A stretch of 64,000 nucleotides of DNA from CALBPI01 sp038524795 (GTDB lineage Bacteria > Pseudomonadota > Gammaproteobacteria > Steroidobacterales > Woeseiaceae): contig JBCBIJ010000014.1 in assembly GCA_038524795.1 (NCBI GenBank), positions 28,540-92,539 of the forward strand, read 5' to 3'. The notes beneath the pieces are model-generated. The model worked only from the letters and a program-made list of their open reading frames with translations, did not search any database and was not told where the DNA came from. The translations under genes and the position numbers were made by a program. The stretch's first letter is position 1; each line of letters begins with the position of its first letter. This document shows, in pieces, positions 36,431 through 45,607 of this stretch.

Positions 36431-37030
36431 ATGCAGGACGATACTTTTCCGCCCGTGATTTTCTTTCTGTTGCTGAGCAACGCGCTGATTTTTGTCGGCG
36501 GCCAGTTCATGCCTCAGTTCGGGCTGATCATGTACGCCAATTTCGCGCTGTTCTCGATCCCGGACCTATTCGCGCTGTGGCAGCCTGTGACCTATTCGTT
36601 TCTCCACGGCAGCGTCACGCACCTTGTTGTCAACATGTTTGCGCTATGGATGTTCGGGCGCACGATGGAGATTGTCTGGGGTTCCCGGCGGTTCCTGATC
36701 TACTACTTTGTGTGCGTACTGGGCGCCGCGGCGGCGCAGCTCGCACTCGCCGCCATCACAGGGCGGCCGTCGATCACGGTCGGTGCCTCTGGCGGTGTAT
36801 TCGGCGTCCTCCTGGCGTTCGGCATGACCTTTCCGAACCAGCGAATTCTGCTGTTGTTCCCGCCCATCCCCCTGCCGGCAAAGTACTTTGTGCTGCTGTA
36901 CGGGTTTGTTGAGCTGTACCTCGGTTTCACACGCGCCAATTCTGGCGTGGCGCATTTCGCCCACCTCGGCGGCATGGTCGTCGGGCTCGTGCTCATCTTG
37001 TACTGGCGCTCGCAGCGCCGAATCCGCTAA
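36431..37030 (+). CDS. Rhomboid-family intramembrane serine protease
   Basis: A 199-residue membrane protein with six helices. The rhomboid catalytic serine lies in GASGGVFGVLLAF (about residue 120) and the histidine in FAHLGGMVVGLVL (about 180); the first-loop motif FLHGSVTHLVVNMFALWMFG is also typical. Rhomboids cut substrates within the membrane plane. ATG 36431 gives the family's usual short cytoplasmic N-terminus. Its TAA shares one base with the ATG of the next gene (TAATG), so the SOD-like gene is co-translated. Confidence 0.93.
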   Translation: MQDDTFPPVIFFLLLSNALIFVGGQFMPQFGLIMYANFALFSIPDLFALWQPVTYSFLHGSVTHLVVNMFALWMFGRTMEIVWGSRRFLIYYFVCVLGAAAAQLALAAITGRPSITVGASGGVFGVLLAFGMTFPNQRILLLFPPIPLPAKYFVLLYGFVELYLGFTRANSGVAHFAHLGGMVVGLVLILYWRSQRRIR

Positions 37031-37596
37031 TGGCGCTTGTCACAAAGACGCGCGTGACGGCGGTATTCGCTGTGGGCTTTGCACTCGCAGCTTGTCGGCC
37101 TGAAACGCCAGCCCCGGTGCCCTTGCCCGAGACCAGCGGCGCGGCGCCTGATGTCACCGCGGGTATCGAGACGCTCGCCGCCGAACTCCTGGCCAGTGAT
37201 TCTGCGATCAGCGGCGCCGCGGTGCTCACGGCTGACAATGGTGAGCTCATCCTCGCGGCAGCACTTGATGGCCTCGCGCCCGGCGCCTACGCCATCCACG
37301 TCCACCGCGGCACCAACTGCACGGGCACCGACGCAGACAGCGCGGGCGCACGCTTTTCACTGCCCGGAGACGCGGAGCGCCTGGCCGACAGCGGACAACC
37401 GCCGGCCGGCGCCTTTGGGGGGTTCGACGTTGGCAGCACGCGGCAGGCGAAGTTTTCCATCGAGAAGGGCTCGGATCTGGAGCCGGCGCGTTTTCTCGGC
37501 CTTGCTGTGGTGGTGCATGCCGGGGCCGATAGCGCGTCCGGGGAGCCGACCGGGCGGCTTGTGGCTTGTGGGGAGCTTCGGCCCATCGCGCGCTGA
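37030..37596 (+). CDS. Cu/Zn-superoxide-dismutase-like lipoprotein lacking metal ligands
   Basis: A 188-residue protein with lipoprotein signal AVGFALAAC (Cys near residue 22). The C-terminal part follows the SodC fold: GAYAIHVHRGTNC keeps the HxH pair and the disulfide cysteine, VVVHAGADSASGEPTGRLVA keeps the late copper-binding histidine, and VACGEL keeps the second cysteine. But GGHFNP of true SodC reads GARFSLP, losing the bridging histidine, and the HxxxDxH zinc loop is missing. It is therefore probably not an active dismutase and may bind a metal differently or act structurally. TAATG overlap with the rhomboid gene. Confidence 0.75.
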   Translation: MALVTKTRVTAVFAVGFALAACRPETPAPVPLPETSGAAPDVTAGIETLAAELLASDSAISGAAVLTADNGELILAAALDGLAPGAYAIHVHRGTNCTGTDADSAGARFSLPGDAERLADSGQPPAGAFGGFDVGSTRQAKFSIEKGSDLEPARFLGLAVVVHAGADSASGEPTGRLVACGELRPIAR

Positions 37597-37614
37597 CTGG
37601 TTGCGCTCTGCTTC

Positions 37615-37710
37615 CGGGTTGCGGGCCGGGGGATGGCGCTTTGCTCCATGGCTCGCTTCGCTGCGCTTTACTTCCGTAAAACGCCATCCCCCGTCCCGCA
37701 GCCCTCACGA
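37615..37710. repeat. Palindromic repeat element, copy 1
   Basis: A 33-bp core (37644-37676, starting CTCCATGGCTCGCTTC) is flanked by imperfect inverted arms: left about 37616-37643 and right about 37677-37704, with 24 of 28 positions matching around GGATGGCG and CGCCATCC. The same core recurs inverted at 37921-37953 with wholly different arm sequence. The whole could fold into a long hairpin with the core as its cap. Confidence 0.7.
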
Positions 37711-37891
37711 CCTAGGAGCATTTAGGGTGCTCTTGCTTTGCGGTCGGACGGTCACTCGACGACCAGTACTGGAATAAGCCAAATGCTAAGACTCACAACC
37801 TCAAAGTGTTGGAGCGAGCCACGCCTATCCCTGGGGTGATGTTGAGCTTGGGAGGAACCTTCCAGAGACATCATGATTCACGCGCTGTCCG

Positions 37892-37985
37892 AGGGTTTTG
37901 CTGGGCACGGTGGTGCTTTTCGGAAGTAAAGCGCAGCGAAGCGAGCCATGGAGAAAAGCACCACCGTGCCCAGCAAAGCCCGGCA
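37892..37985. repeat. Palindromic repeat element, copy 2 (inverted)
   Basis: Core 37921-37953 is the exact reverse complement of the core of copy 1. Its arms (37897-37920 and 37954-37977) are a perfect 24-bp inverted repeat, AAAAGCACCACCGTGCCCAG on the right side. Arm sequence differs from copy 1, yet outer ends are similar (GAGGG on one side, CCCGG on the other). The 210 bases between the copies hold no gene. Confidence 0.75.
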
Positions 37986-38001
37986 AAAGCACGCAATTAC
38001 C

Positions 38002-38985
38002 TCAGTCGCTAATCACAGGCTCGTCGAGAGCAGCAAACTGCTCCCGCAAAGAAAGAATGTGCTCGTTCCAATACCGCTCGGTCCCGAACCAGGGAAACGC
38101 CTGAATAAACGCCGGGTCGTCGCGCCGCCGATGCAGCCAGGCTGCGTAATGCATGATGCGTAAGGTGCGCAGCGACTCAACGAGCGCGAGTTCGCGGCGG
38201 TCGAAATTTCGAAAGGTCTCGTAGCCCTCGAGAAGAAACCCGAGTTGCCGGCTGCGTGCCTCTTCGTCACCGGACAGGAACATCCAGAGGTCTTGCACGG
38301 CCGGGCCGATGCAGCAGTCGTCGGTGTCAACGATGTGCAGCTGTTCGCCGTCCTCGAGAATATTGCCGGGGTGCAGGTCGCCGTGGATCGGGATCTCCGT
38401 GACGCGGCCCACGGCCTCGAACTGGGCGTCGACGCGGTCGAGCAGGTCGTCGATGAGGCTTTCGTAGGCATCGACGAGTGTGGGCGGGACGGCATCGGCC
38501 TCTAGCAGGTAGTCGCAAGGCTCGTGACCCAGGCGTTCACTGTCGAGGATAGGCCGAGACGGCATCGGATGTATGGCGCCTATCTGGTGTATTCGTGCGA
38601 CGAGTCGCCCAAGTTGCCGTAGCGTGTCCGGTGCATCGAGATCGGGCCAGCGACCACCGCGACAAGGGTATAGCGCGAAACGAAAGCCGCCGTGCTCGTG
38701 CAGCGTTCCGTTGTCACCGAGCGGCGCAACGACGGGAATCTCGGCTGCCGCAAGCGCCTGCGCAAAGGCGTGCTCTTCGCGTAACTGTTCATCACTCCAA
38801 CGGCCATTGCGGTAGAACTTGGCCACAATCGGCGGCGCGTCAAAGATGTCGATGCGGTAGACGCGATTCTCGTAGCTGTTCAGTGGCAACAGCCCACCCG
38901 TCGCCTCGTGGCCGGCGCTTTCGACGGCGTCGAGGATGTCGTCGGGCAACAGTTGGTCGAACCCTGGGGCAGCACGATGGGTCAT
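38002..38985 (-). CDS. srkA: SrkA/RdoA-family stress-response protein kinase
   Basis: A 327-residue protein of the aminoglycoside-phosphotransferase-like kinase fold. Seen: the ATP-site lysine in APPIVAKFYRNGRW, the invariant PWxDDQ-like region replaced by WSDEQLREEHAFAQAL (typical of SrkA), the catalytic loop IPIHGDLHPGNILED, and the metal aspartate in LHIVDTDDCCIG. E. coli SrkA phosphorylates Ser/Thr and protects against stress-induced death. The length matches the family. It stands alone next to the palindromic repeats. Confidence 0.92.
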   Translation of the reverse strand: MTHRAAPGFDQLLPDDILDAVESAGHEATGGLLPLNSYENRVYRIDIFDAPPIVAKFYRNGRWSDEQLREEHAFAQALAAAEIPVVAPLGDNGTLHEHGGFRFALYPCRGGRWPDLDAPDTLRQLGRLVARIHQIGAIHPMPSRPILDSERLGHEPCDYLLEADAVPPTLVDAYESLIDDLLDRVDAQFEAVGRVTEIPIHGDLHPGNILEDGEQLHIVDTDDCCIGPAVQDLWMFLSGDEEARSRQLGFLLEGYETFRNFDRRELALVESLRTLRIMHYAAWLHRRRDDPAFIQAFPWFGTERYWNEHILSLREQFAALDEPVISD

Positions 38986-39083
38986 GCGCGCAAGCTTACG
39001 CGCAATGCCGGCTTGCGTGCGCCTTTGCCAATGCTATGCGACCATCTTTGGCCCAACAGACCACGCTGCTTGCCGGAGTTTTG

Positions 39084-40721
39084 ATGCACGCCTTGTCCCG
39101 CTTTTCTTTGGTCCTGCCGCTGCTTGCCGCGATAGCGCTTGGCGCGGTGTCGGCTTGTGCACAAACGCCCCAGGCCTCCGAACCCGCTGCTTCCGAGCGC
39201 GCATCTGCCGAAGACGAACGGCCTGAGTATTGGCGTGCACTGGGCCAACAGTCGCTAGCCGCAGCGCTGGCGCGGCCGCGCTACGAATCGGCGGCGCGCG
39301 GCATCATCCTGTTCGTGGGTGATGGCATGGGCGTCTCGACGATCACCGCCGCCCGCATTTATGCGGGACAGGTCGAAGGCGGCCGCGGCGAGGAAACTTC
39401 GCTGGGTTTTGAACAGTTCCCTTACACGTCGTTGATCAAGACCTACAACGTGAATCAGCAGACGCCGGATTCGGCCGGCACGATGAGCGCCATGATGACG
39501 GGCGTCAAAACGGACTCAGGTTTGTTGTCGGTGGGTCCGGCGACCGTTCGAATGGATTGTGAGAGCGGGCTCGCCAACACGGTACCGACTCTCATGGAGC
39601 AGCTTGAAGCGGCGGGTTGGTCCACGGGCGTGGTGTCAACGGCACGCCTCACGCACGCCACACCCGCCGCCGCGTACGGCCACGCACCCGAGCGCGGATG
39701 GGAGGACGACAGTGCACTGCCCAAGAGCGAGCGCGGCAAGGGTTGCAAGGACCTTGCGCTGCAGCTCGTTGAGATGTCGATCGGTGACGGGCTCGAAGTG
39801 GCGTTGGGTGGTGGTCGCCGGCACTTCTTGCCGCGGATGCGCGGCGGCCAGCCGTTTCCCGATCCCGAAAACCCGAGGCTCACCGGGCGTCGGCTGGACG
39901 GCCGCCATCTGGGCGAAGAGTGGGCGGCTCGGCCGCGCTCTGAGTGGATCTGGAATCAAGAGCAGTTCGACCAGATCGACATTGATGCGGTCGACCACCT
40001 GCTAGGCACGTTCAACCACTCGCACATGCAATACGAACTGGATCGCGAGAACGATCCAGGTGGCGAGCCTTCGCTTGCCGAAATGACAGCGCTCGCGATT
40101 CGTATGCTCAGTCGAAACCCAAACGGCTTCCTGCTCGTCGTTGAGAGTGGACGTATTGATCACGCGCACCACGCCACCAACGCCGTTCGCGCCTTTGCCG
40201 ATACCGTGGCGCTGGACGCGGCCGTGGCGGTAGCGGACGACATGACCGTCGACGATGAAACCCTGCTGCTGGTCACCGCCGACCACAGCCACGTGATGAC
40301 CATCGCGGGCTACGCGAGTCGCGGCAACCCGATTCTCGACATCGTGCGGGGCAACGACCGTCGCGGCGACGCCACGGGGCAGGCGGTGCTCGCCGAAGAT
40401 GAGCAGCCATACACCACAATCGCCTACGGCAACGGACGAGGTGGGCGGTTATTGAAAAAGGCCGTCGATGAATACGGCAACGAGGCGATTTACGGCGAGT
40501 CGGTGAACAAACACCGTCGGCTCAATCTGGCCAAGATCAACACGACGCTGCCTGGTTACCACCAGGAGTCGTTCATCCCGTCAGGGGCGGAGACGCACGG
40601 CGGTGAGGATGTGGCCCTGTTCGCCAAGGGGCCCTGGGCGCATCTCGTCTCGCGCACCGAAGAGCAGAGCTACATCTATTACGTGATGCGCCACGCCAGT
40701 GGCATCGACGCCGCGGAGTAA
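39084..40721 (+). CDS. Alkaline phosphatase, exported
   Basis: A 545-residue periplasmic phosphomonoesterase. ATG 39084 has GGAG 6 bases upstream and begins a signal peptide (FSLVLPLLAAIALGAVSAC). Metal and active-site motifs in order: ILFVGDGMGVSTITAA, the nucleophile serine in TPDSAGTMSAMMTG, ESGRIDHAHHATNA, the histidines of VTADHSHVMTIAGYA, and HGGEDVALFAKGP with the last zinc histidine. This is the PhoA-type family with two zinc and one magnesium. The region before residue 50 is a low-complexity acidic linker. It converges with cmoB, leaving only 10 bases between stops. Confidence 0.93.
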   Translation: MHALSRFSLVLPLLAAIALGAVSACAQTPQASEPAASERASAEDERPEYWRALGQQSLAAALARPRYESAARGIILFVGDGMGVSTITAARIYAGQVEGGRGEETSLGFEQFPYTSLIKTYNVNQQTPDSAGTMSAMMTGVKTDSGLLSVGPATVRMDCESGLANTVPTLMEQLEAAGWSTGVVSTARLTHATPAAAYGHAPERGWEDDSALPKSERGKGCKDLALQLVEMSIGDGLEVALGGGRRHFLPRMRGGQPFPDPENPRLTGRRLDGRHLGEEWAARPRSEWIWNQEQFDQIDIDAVDHLLGTFNHSHMQYELDRENDPGGEPSLAEMTALAIRMLSRNPNGFLLVVESGRIDHAHHATNAVRAFADTVALDAAVAVADDMTVDDETLLLVTADHSHVMTIAGYASRGNPILDIVRGNDRRGDATGQAVLAEDEQPYTTIAYGNGRGGRLLKKAVDEYGNEAIYGESVNKHRRLNLAKINTTLPGYHQESFIPSGAETHGGEDVALFAKGPWAHLVSRTEEQSYIYYVMRHASGIDAAE

Positions 40722-40731
40722 TCAACGCAGC

Positions 40732-41706
40732 TCAGTGGTCGCGCGTCGCAAGCACTATCGCCCGCAGTGGGCCGGGGTGCCCCTCGATGGTTCGGTTCGA
40801 ATCGACCGGGTCGAGTGCGTCGGACAGCGACTCAAACCGCATCCAGTCGGTCGCGCGCTGCTCGTCGACGGTGGTTGCTGTCACATCCACCACCTGGATG
40901 CCGTCAAACCCCGCACGCTCCAACCAGTGCGTAAGCAGCGGTAGCGACGGCAGGTACCAGACGTTGCGCATGCGCGCGTAACGGTCTGCCGGAATGAGCA
41001 CACCGTTTGACGCGTCATCCGTCACGAGCGTCTCAAGCACCAATCGCCCACCAGGCCGCAGCTGCGCCCGCAGATCTTCGAGGTGTTGTGCGGGTGCGCG
41101 CCGATGACAGAGCACGCCCATCGACAAGACGGTATCGAACGGGTCCGCGGGCGCCAGTGCCTCGAAGGGTATTGGCAACATGCCGGCGTGAGCGACGCCC
41201 AGGTACCGCTGCACGGCCAGGAATTGAAAATAGAACAGAAGCGTCGGGTCGACATTGATCACACTGTGCGCGCCCAGGGCCGCGAGCCGAATGGTGAAGT
41301 AGCCATTGCCGCCGCCGACATCGAGGACGCGCTGGCCATCCATGTCGTCCAGGTGCGGCTCGAGGCGCGTGAACTTGAAGTCACTGCGCCATTCGGTGTC
41401 GATCCGGGTACTGCCGAGCTGCCAGGGGCCCTTGCGCCAGGGCATAAGGGCACGCAATGCGGCTTCGACCGTGTCATCGACGCCTTCAGGCAGGCCGACT
41501 TGCGGTGTGGCCGCCGCAGCATCGATACCACGTGCCGCCACGTCGGGCAGTGACGCAACCGCGGCACGCCAGGTCGGCAGGTTGCCGTGCAGCAGTCGAA
41601 CGGATTCGTGCTCCAGGGCACGTCTGAAGGTGTCCAGATGCGCGGCGAATGTTGGCCCAAGCGCATCGAGGACCGTCGCAATCTCGATACGGCGCGGATC
41701 AGTCAC
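40732..41706 (-). CDS. cmoB: tRNA U34 carboxymethyltransferase CmoB
   Basis: A 324-residue enzyme that transfers carboxymethyl from carboxy-S-adenosylmethionine to 5-hydroxyuridine-34 of certain tRNAs, giving cmo5U. Family motifs: PWRKGPWQLGSTRIDTEWRS, the SAM-type motif VLDVGGGNGYFTIRL, VINVDPTLLFYFQF and SMGVLCHRRAPAQHLEDLR. The start is GTG 41706, which overlaps the cmoA stop by 8 bases (GTGACTGA); the longer frame adds 37 residues from inside cmoA. Acts with CmoA, encoded just upstream. Confidence 0.94.
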   Translation of the reverse strand: MTDPRRIEIATVLDALGPTFAAHLDTFRRALEHESVRLLHGNLPTWRAAVASLPDVAARGIDAAAATPQVGLPEGVDDTVEAALRALMPWRKGPWQLGSTRIDTEWRSDFKFTRLEPHLDDMDGQRVLDVGGGNGYFTIRLAALGAHSVINVDPTLLFYFQFLAVQRYLGVAHAGMLPIPFEALAPADPFDTVLSMGVLCHRRAPAQHLEDLRAQLRPGGRLVLETLVTDDASNGVLIPADRYARMRNVWYLPSLPLLTHWLERAGFDGIQVVDVTATTVDEQRATDWMRFESLSDALDPVDSNRTIEGHPGPLRAIVLATRDH

Positions 41707-42433
41707 CGGGCTTGAAGGCCACGAAGGTGCCGAAATTGAGGTGCGCCTGCCAGAGGGTGACACCGCGAAAGCCCGCGGTCTCGAGGCGCCCGACGTGGCG
41801 GGCACGGGTATCGGCAATCAGCACATCCTCCAGCGCATTGCGCTTACCCGCGATCTCGAGCTCCGTGTACCCATTGCTGCGCTTGAAATCGAGGTGTTGC
41901 GTCGTCATTAAGTTCTGGACGGCAGAATTCTCAAAGCGGAATTTCTCGCTGATGACAAGCACGCCCCCGGGTCGCAGCCCCTCGAAGATGCGCGCCACGA
42001 TATGGCGGCGCTGACCTGGTGGTACGAATTGCAGCGTGTAGTTGAGTACAACAAGGCTGGCATCGGTGATCTCGGTCCGGGTCAGGTCCTGTTCAACGAA
42101 GCGAACGGTCTGGGGCAGGTTCTTGAACGCAGAATCGGCGGCGCAACGCGTAATCATCGCCTCCGAGTTGTCGACCCCGATGACCTCGGCGGGGCGATGC
42201 TCGAGCCCATGGCAGATGGCATGTGTGGCGGCACCGAGCGAGCAGCCGAGGTCGAAACAGCGGCCGCCATCGGGTACCCGAGCCGCCGCCATGGCGCGCA
42301 CCGTGGCCAACGCCTCGGCGTAGCCAGGCACAGACCGCGAGATCATGTCGTCGAAAACCTCGGCGACACGCGCATCGAAACGAAACGGCTGGTCGCCGCT
42401 GCCCGGTGCATTGAATAAGGTGTCTTTGGGCAT
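41699..42433 (-). CDS. cmoA: Carboxy-S-adenosylmethionine synthase CmoA
   Basis: A 244-residue Rossmann-fold enzyme that makes carboxy-SAM from SAM and prephenate, the cofactor used by CmoB. Features: KDTLFNAPGSGDQPFRFDAR at the N-terminus, FDMISRSVPGYAEAL-type segment (DDMISRSVPGYAEA), FDLGCSLGAAT (SAM motif I), VIGVDNSEAMITRC and LVVLNYTLQFVPPGQR. Length and order equal the E. coli family. Translationally coupled to cmoB. Confidence 0.95.
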   Translation of the reverse strand: MPKDTLFNAPGSGDQPFRFDARVAEVFDDMISRSVPGYAEALATVRAMAAARVPDGGRCFDLGCSLGAATHAICHGLEHRPAEVIGVDNSEAMITRCAADSAFKNLPQTVRFVEQDLTRTEITDASLVVLNYTLQFVPPGQRRHIVARIFEGLRPGGVLVISEKFRFENSAVQNLMTTQHLDFKRSNGYTELEIAGKRNALEDVLIADTRARHVGRLETAGFRGVTLWQAHLNFGTFVAFKPGD

Positions 42434-42561
42434 CTCGTGGTTCGTCGGACAAAGCGCGACAGTGTAGCGCCAGCGGGCAGCCGGTCGCGACGGGTGTCGG
42501 GCGGCGGTAAACTGCCAGCCCCGCAGCGCCCGACCCCGGTTGGGCCCAGGAACGGTAACGG

Positions 42562-43086
42562 ATGCAGCACACGGAGCAATTGAGCCAGATACTCGCCGAG
42601 CTTGGCATCGCGTCTGACTATGCGCAGACGCATGGCTTGCCTGTGTTCGAGGAAGCGGCCACGCGCGTCAGCGCCGGGCCCAATATCATCGGCCGCGAGC
42701 AAGAGCTCGAGCCCGTTACAGCCGGCAAATGGGTGGCCATGCGCCAGGCAGCACAGGCCGAGGGCGTAGAGCTGCTGCTTGTGAGCGGTTACCGGAGCTA
42801 CGCCTACCAAGCGTCGCTCATCCGCCGGAAGCTCGATGCGGGCCAGGGCCTGGATGACATCTTGTCTGTCAATGCGCCGCCGGGCTGCAGTGAACACCAC
42901 ACAGGCCGGGCTGTGGACATCGCGACACCAGGCGTGCCGCCGCTCACAGAGGCCTTTGAGAAGTCGCCAGCCTTCCAGTGGCTGGAGAGGAACGCCGGAA
43001 ACCACGGCTTTTCAATGAGTTACCCGCGCGACAATGCGTTTGGCTACGTTTACGAGCCCTGGCACTGGTGTCGGCCGACGGCTTGA
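42562..43086 (+). CDS. M15-family D-alanyl-D-alanine carboxypeptidase (VanY/DdcY-like)
   Basis: A 174-residue protein with the M15B zinc peptidase motifs: SGYRSYAYQASLIRRK, the zinc ligands in CSEHHTGRAVDIA (H and D), and the last histidine in YEPWHWCRP. The family trims D-Ala from cell-wall precursors. No signal peptide is visible at the N-terminus (MQHTEQLSQILAEL), so it would act in the cytoplasm or be exported by an unseen route, like LdcB-type or DacY-type soluble members. Located between cmoAB and the tRNA cluster. Confidence 0.88.
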   Translation: MQHTEQLSQILAELGIASDYAQTHGLPVFEEAATRVSAGPNIIGREQELEPVTAGKWVAMRQAAQAEGVELLLVSGYRSYAYQASLIRRKLDAGQGLDDILSVNAPPGCSEHHTGRAVDIATPGVPPLTEAFEKSPAFQWLERNAGNHGFSMSYPRDNAFGYVYEPWHWCRPTA

Positions 43087-43120
43087 GTCCGATTGGCTGA
43101 AAATCAGGTGGGACGCGGTG

Positions 43121-43149
43121 TTGACACGAACCGGCAGGGCTTAGACAAT
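43121..43149 (+). promoter_or_regulatory. tRNA-tuf promoter
   Basis: A perfect TTGACA (43121-43126) is followed after 17 bases by GACAAT (43144-43149) and then a GC-rich discriminator (AGCGGGC), the usual arrangement for growth-rate- and stringently-controlled stable-RNA promoters. The tRNA-Tyr gene begins about eight bases after the expected start. Confidence 0.7.
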
Positions 43150-43164
43150 AGCGGGCTTCTGTGC

Positions 43165-43249
43165 GGAGGGGTACTCAAGCGGTCAACGAGGGCAGACTGT
43201 AAATCTGCTGGCTATGCCTACGTAGGTTCGAATCCTACCCCCTCCACCA
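43165..43249 (+). tRNA. tRNA-Tyr (anticodon GTA)
   Basis: An 85-base class II tRNA with a long variable arm. The acceptor GGAGGGG (43165-43171) pairs with CCCCTCC (43239-43245), discriminator A and encoded CCA follow. The anticodon GTA is at 43199-43201 and the T-loop GGTTCGAATCC is canonical. First gene of a tRNA-Tyr/Gly/Thr/tuf cluster. Confidence 0.97.
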
Positions 43250-43384
43250 TTCTTTAATGATGGCAAGGGTTTAGGCAGACTTTTAGGTAGCCAGAGCAGA
43301 TTTAGAAACGCTCCGGCACTTGAGATACCCACCGCAGAGTAAAGAGCGGTTACGAACCATTGGACACGCTGGCCGGGCCGGCCC

Positions 43385-43418
43385 GCCGGATTGCTATAGC
43401 AGGCATTCCGGCTTTTTT
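43385..43418 (+). terminator. Possible terminator or pause site between tRNA-Tyr and tRNA-Gly
   Basis: GCCGGA (43385-43390) pairs with TCCGGC (43407-43412), with a small inner palindrome TGCTATAGCA in the loop, followed by six T. It would end the tRNA-Tyr transcript before tRNA-Gly. Readthrough or a second promoter would then be needed for the rest of the cluster. The 43250-43509 spacer holds no other feature I recognise. Confidence 0.5.
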
Positions 43419-43509
43419 AGCGGCTGGCAAAACAGCACACCGAGGGTTTGGTAGCGACAGAACAGTGCTGGCAGGGCGCCAGGAAGTGAGAGAGCAGGCT
43501 CAGGTCTCG

Positions 43510-43583
43510 GCGGGTGTAGTTCAACGGTAGAACCTCAGCCTTCCAAGCTGATGATGTGGGTTCGATTCCCATCACCCGCTCCA
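43510..43583 (+). tRNA. tRNA-Gly (anticodon TCC)
   Basis: A 74-base tRNA. Acceptor GCGGGTG (43510-43516) pairs with CACCCGC (43573-43579); T discriminator and CCA at 43580-43583. Anticodon TCC at 43542-43544 in loop CTTCCAA. Equivalent to glyT next to tufB in E. coli. Confidence 0.96.
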
Positions 43584-43671
43584 GCTTCGGCAGAGATAAC
43601 GAGCGGCCCGAAGAAAGCGGCAAGCAGAGCGACAAGACGCACAGACCGGCGAGCAACAGAACAGACAGGCG

Positions 43672-43747
43672 GCCCATATAGCTCAGGCGGTAGAGCACTT
43701 TCTTGGTAAGGAAGAGGTCACTGGTTCGACTCCAGTTATGGGCACCA
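43672..43747 (+). tRNA. tRNA-Thr (anticodon GGT)
   Basis: A 76-base tRNA. Acceptor GCCCATA (43672-43678) pairs with TATGGGC (43737-43743), then A and CCA. Anticodon GGT at 43705-43707. T-loop GGTTCGACTCC is canonical. Equivalent to thrT directly upstream of tufB. Confidence 0.96.
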
Positions 43748-43854
43748 CTTTCGAGCTGGCGGGCAACAAACAGATTCGACGCGTGGGCCTTCGGGCCGGC
43801 GCATGAGCTAAAGCGACAACAACGAACTTAGGAAACGGACCGGAGACGAGGTCG

Positions 43855-45045
<1,191 letters not shown>

Positions 45046-45062
45046 CAACTGAGACGCGGGTT

Positions 45063-45206
45063 AGCCCTAGCGGGCTGACGGGGTCGAAGACCCCGTCATT
45101 GCGAGCCGGGCGCAGCCCGGCGTGGCAAACTCCCAACGCCAAGGTGCCGTTGAATGGCACGACAGCGTGACGAGATCGCCACGTCGCTTCGCTCCTCGCG
45201 ATGACG
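45063..45206. repeat. Hairpins and a dispersed CGTCATTGCGAG palindromic repeat
   Basis: After tuf come AGCCC-TAGC-GGGCT (45063-45076) and a 9-bp hairpin GACGGGGTC-GAA-GACCCCGTC (45077-45097) without a T run. Overlapping it, a 113-bp element runs from CGTCATTGCGAG (45094-45105) to the inverted CTCGCGATGACG (45195-45206). The same end motif and a GCAA-CTCCCAACGC segment recur at 63830-63905, so it is a dispersed repeat inserted between tuf and rpsJ. Confidence 0.65.
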
Positions 45207-45243
45207 ATTTAGATGAGGCGCTTGCAGCGCCGGGATAGTTAGT

Positions 45244-45558
45244 ATGGCAACGAACCAGAACATTCGCATTCGGCTTAAGGCGTTCGATCATCGATTGATC
45301 GATACGTCGGCGCGCGAAATCGTGGATACGGCCAAGCGTACCGGTGCGACCGTTAAGGGTCCCGTGCCGCTGCCGACCAAGATGGAGCGTTTTACGGTGC
45401 TGATCTCGCCGCACGTCAACAAGGACGCGCGTGATCAGTACGAGCTGCGCACGCACAAGCGCCTCATGGATATCGTCGATCCGACCGACAAGACGGTCGA
45501 CGCGCTCATGAAGCTCGAGCTGCCTGCCGGCGTCGACGTCCAGATCAAGCTGAACTAA
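45244..45558 (+). CDS. rpsJ: 30S ribosomal protein S10
   Basis: 104 residues, the usual length. IRIRLKAFDHRLIDTSAREI at the start and THKRLMDIVDPTDKTVDALM later are family hallmarks. S10 also joins the NusB antitermination complex. It normally heads the S10 operon; here a 500-base spacer with its own promoter separates it from rplC, so it may be transcribed apart from the rest. Confidence 0.98.
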   Translation: MATNQNIRIRLKAFDHRLIDTSAREIVDTAKRTGATVKGPVPLPTKMERFTVLISPHVNKDARDQYELRTHKRLMDIVDPTDKTVDALMKLELPAGVDVQIKLN

Positions 45559-45607
45559 GCAAGCTGGATTAGGCAACAATCCTTGCGATCCCGGCCGCTG
45601 CCGGGTA

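Noticed and set aside
37079..37777. Frame overlapping the SOD-like gene and running into repeat copy 1
   Set aside because: No motifs, and it reads through the palindromic repeat; the SOD-like frame explains the region.
37615..37985. Integron attC sites or a CRISPR array
   Set aside because: No integrase-type R boxes, no regular spacing and only two inverted copies; no cas genes are present.
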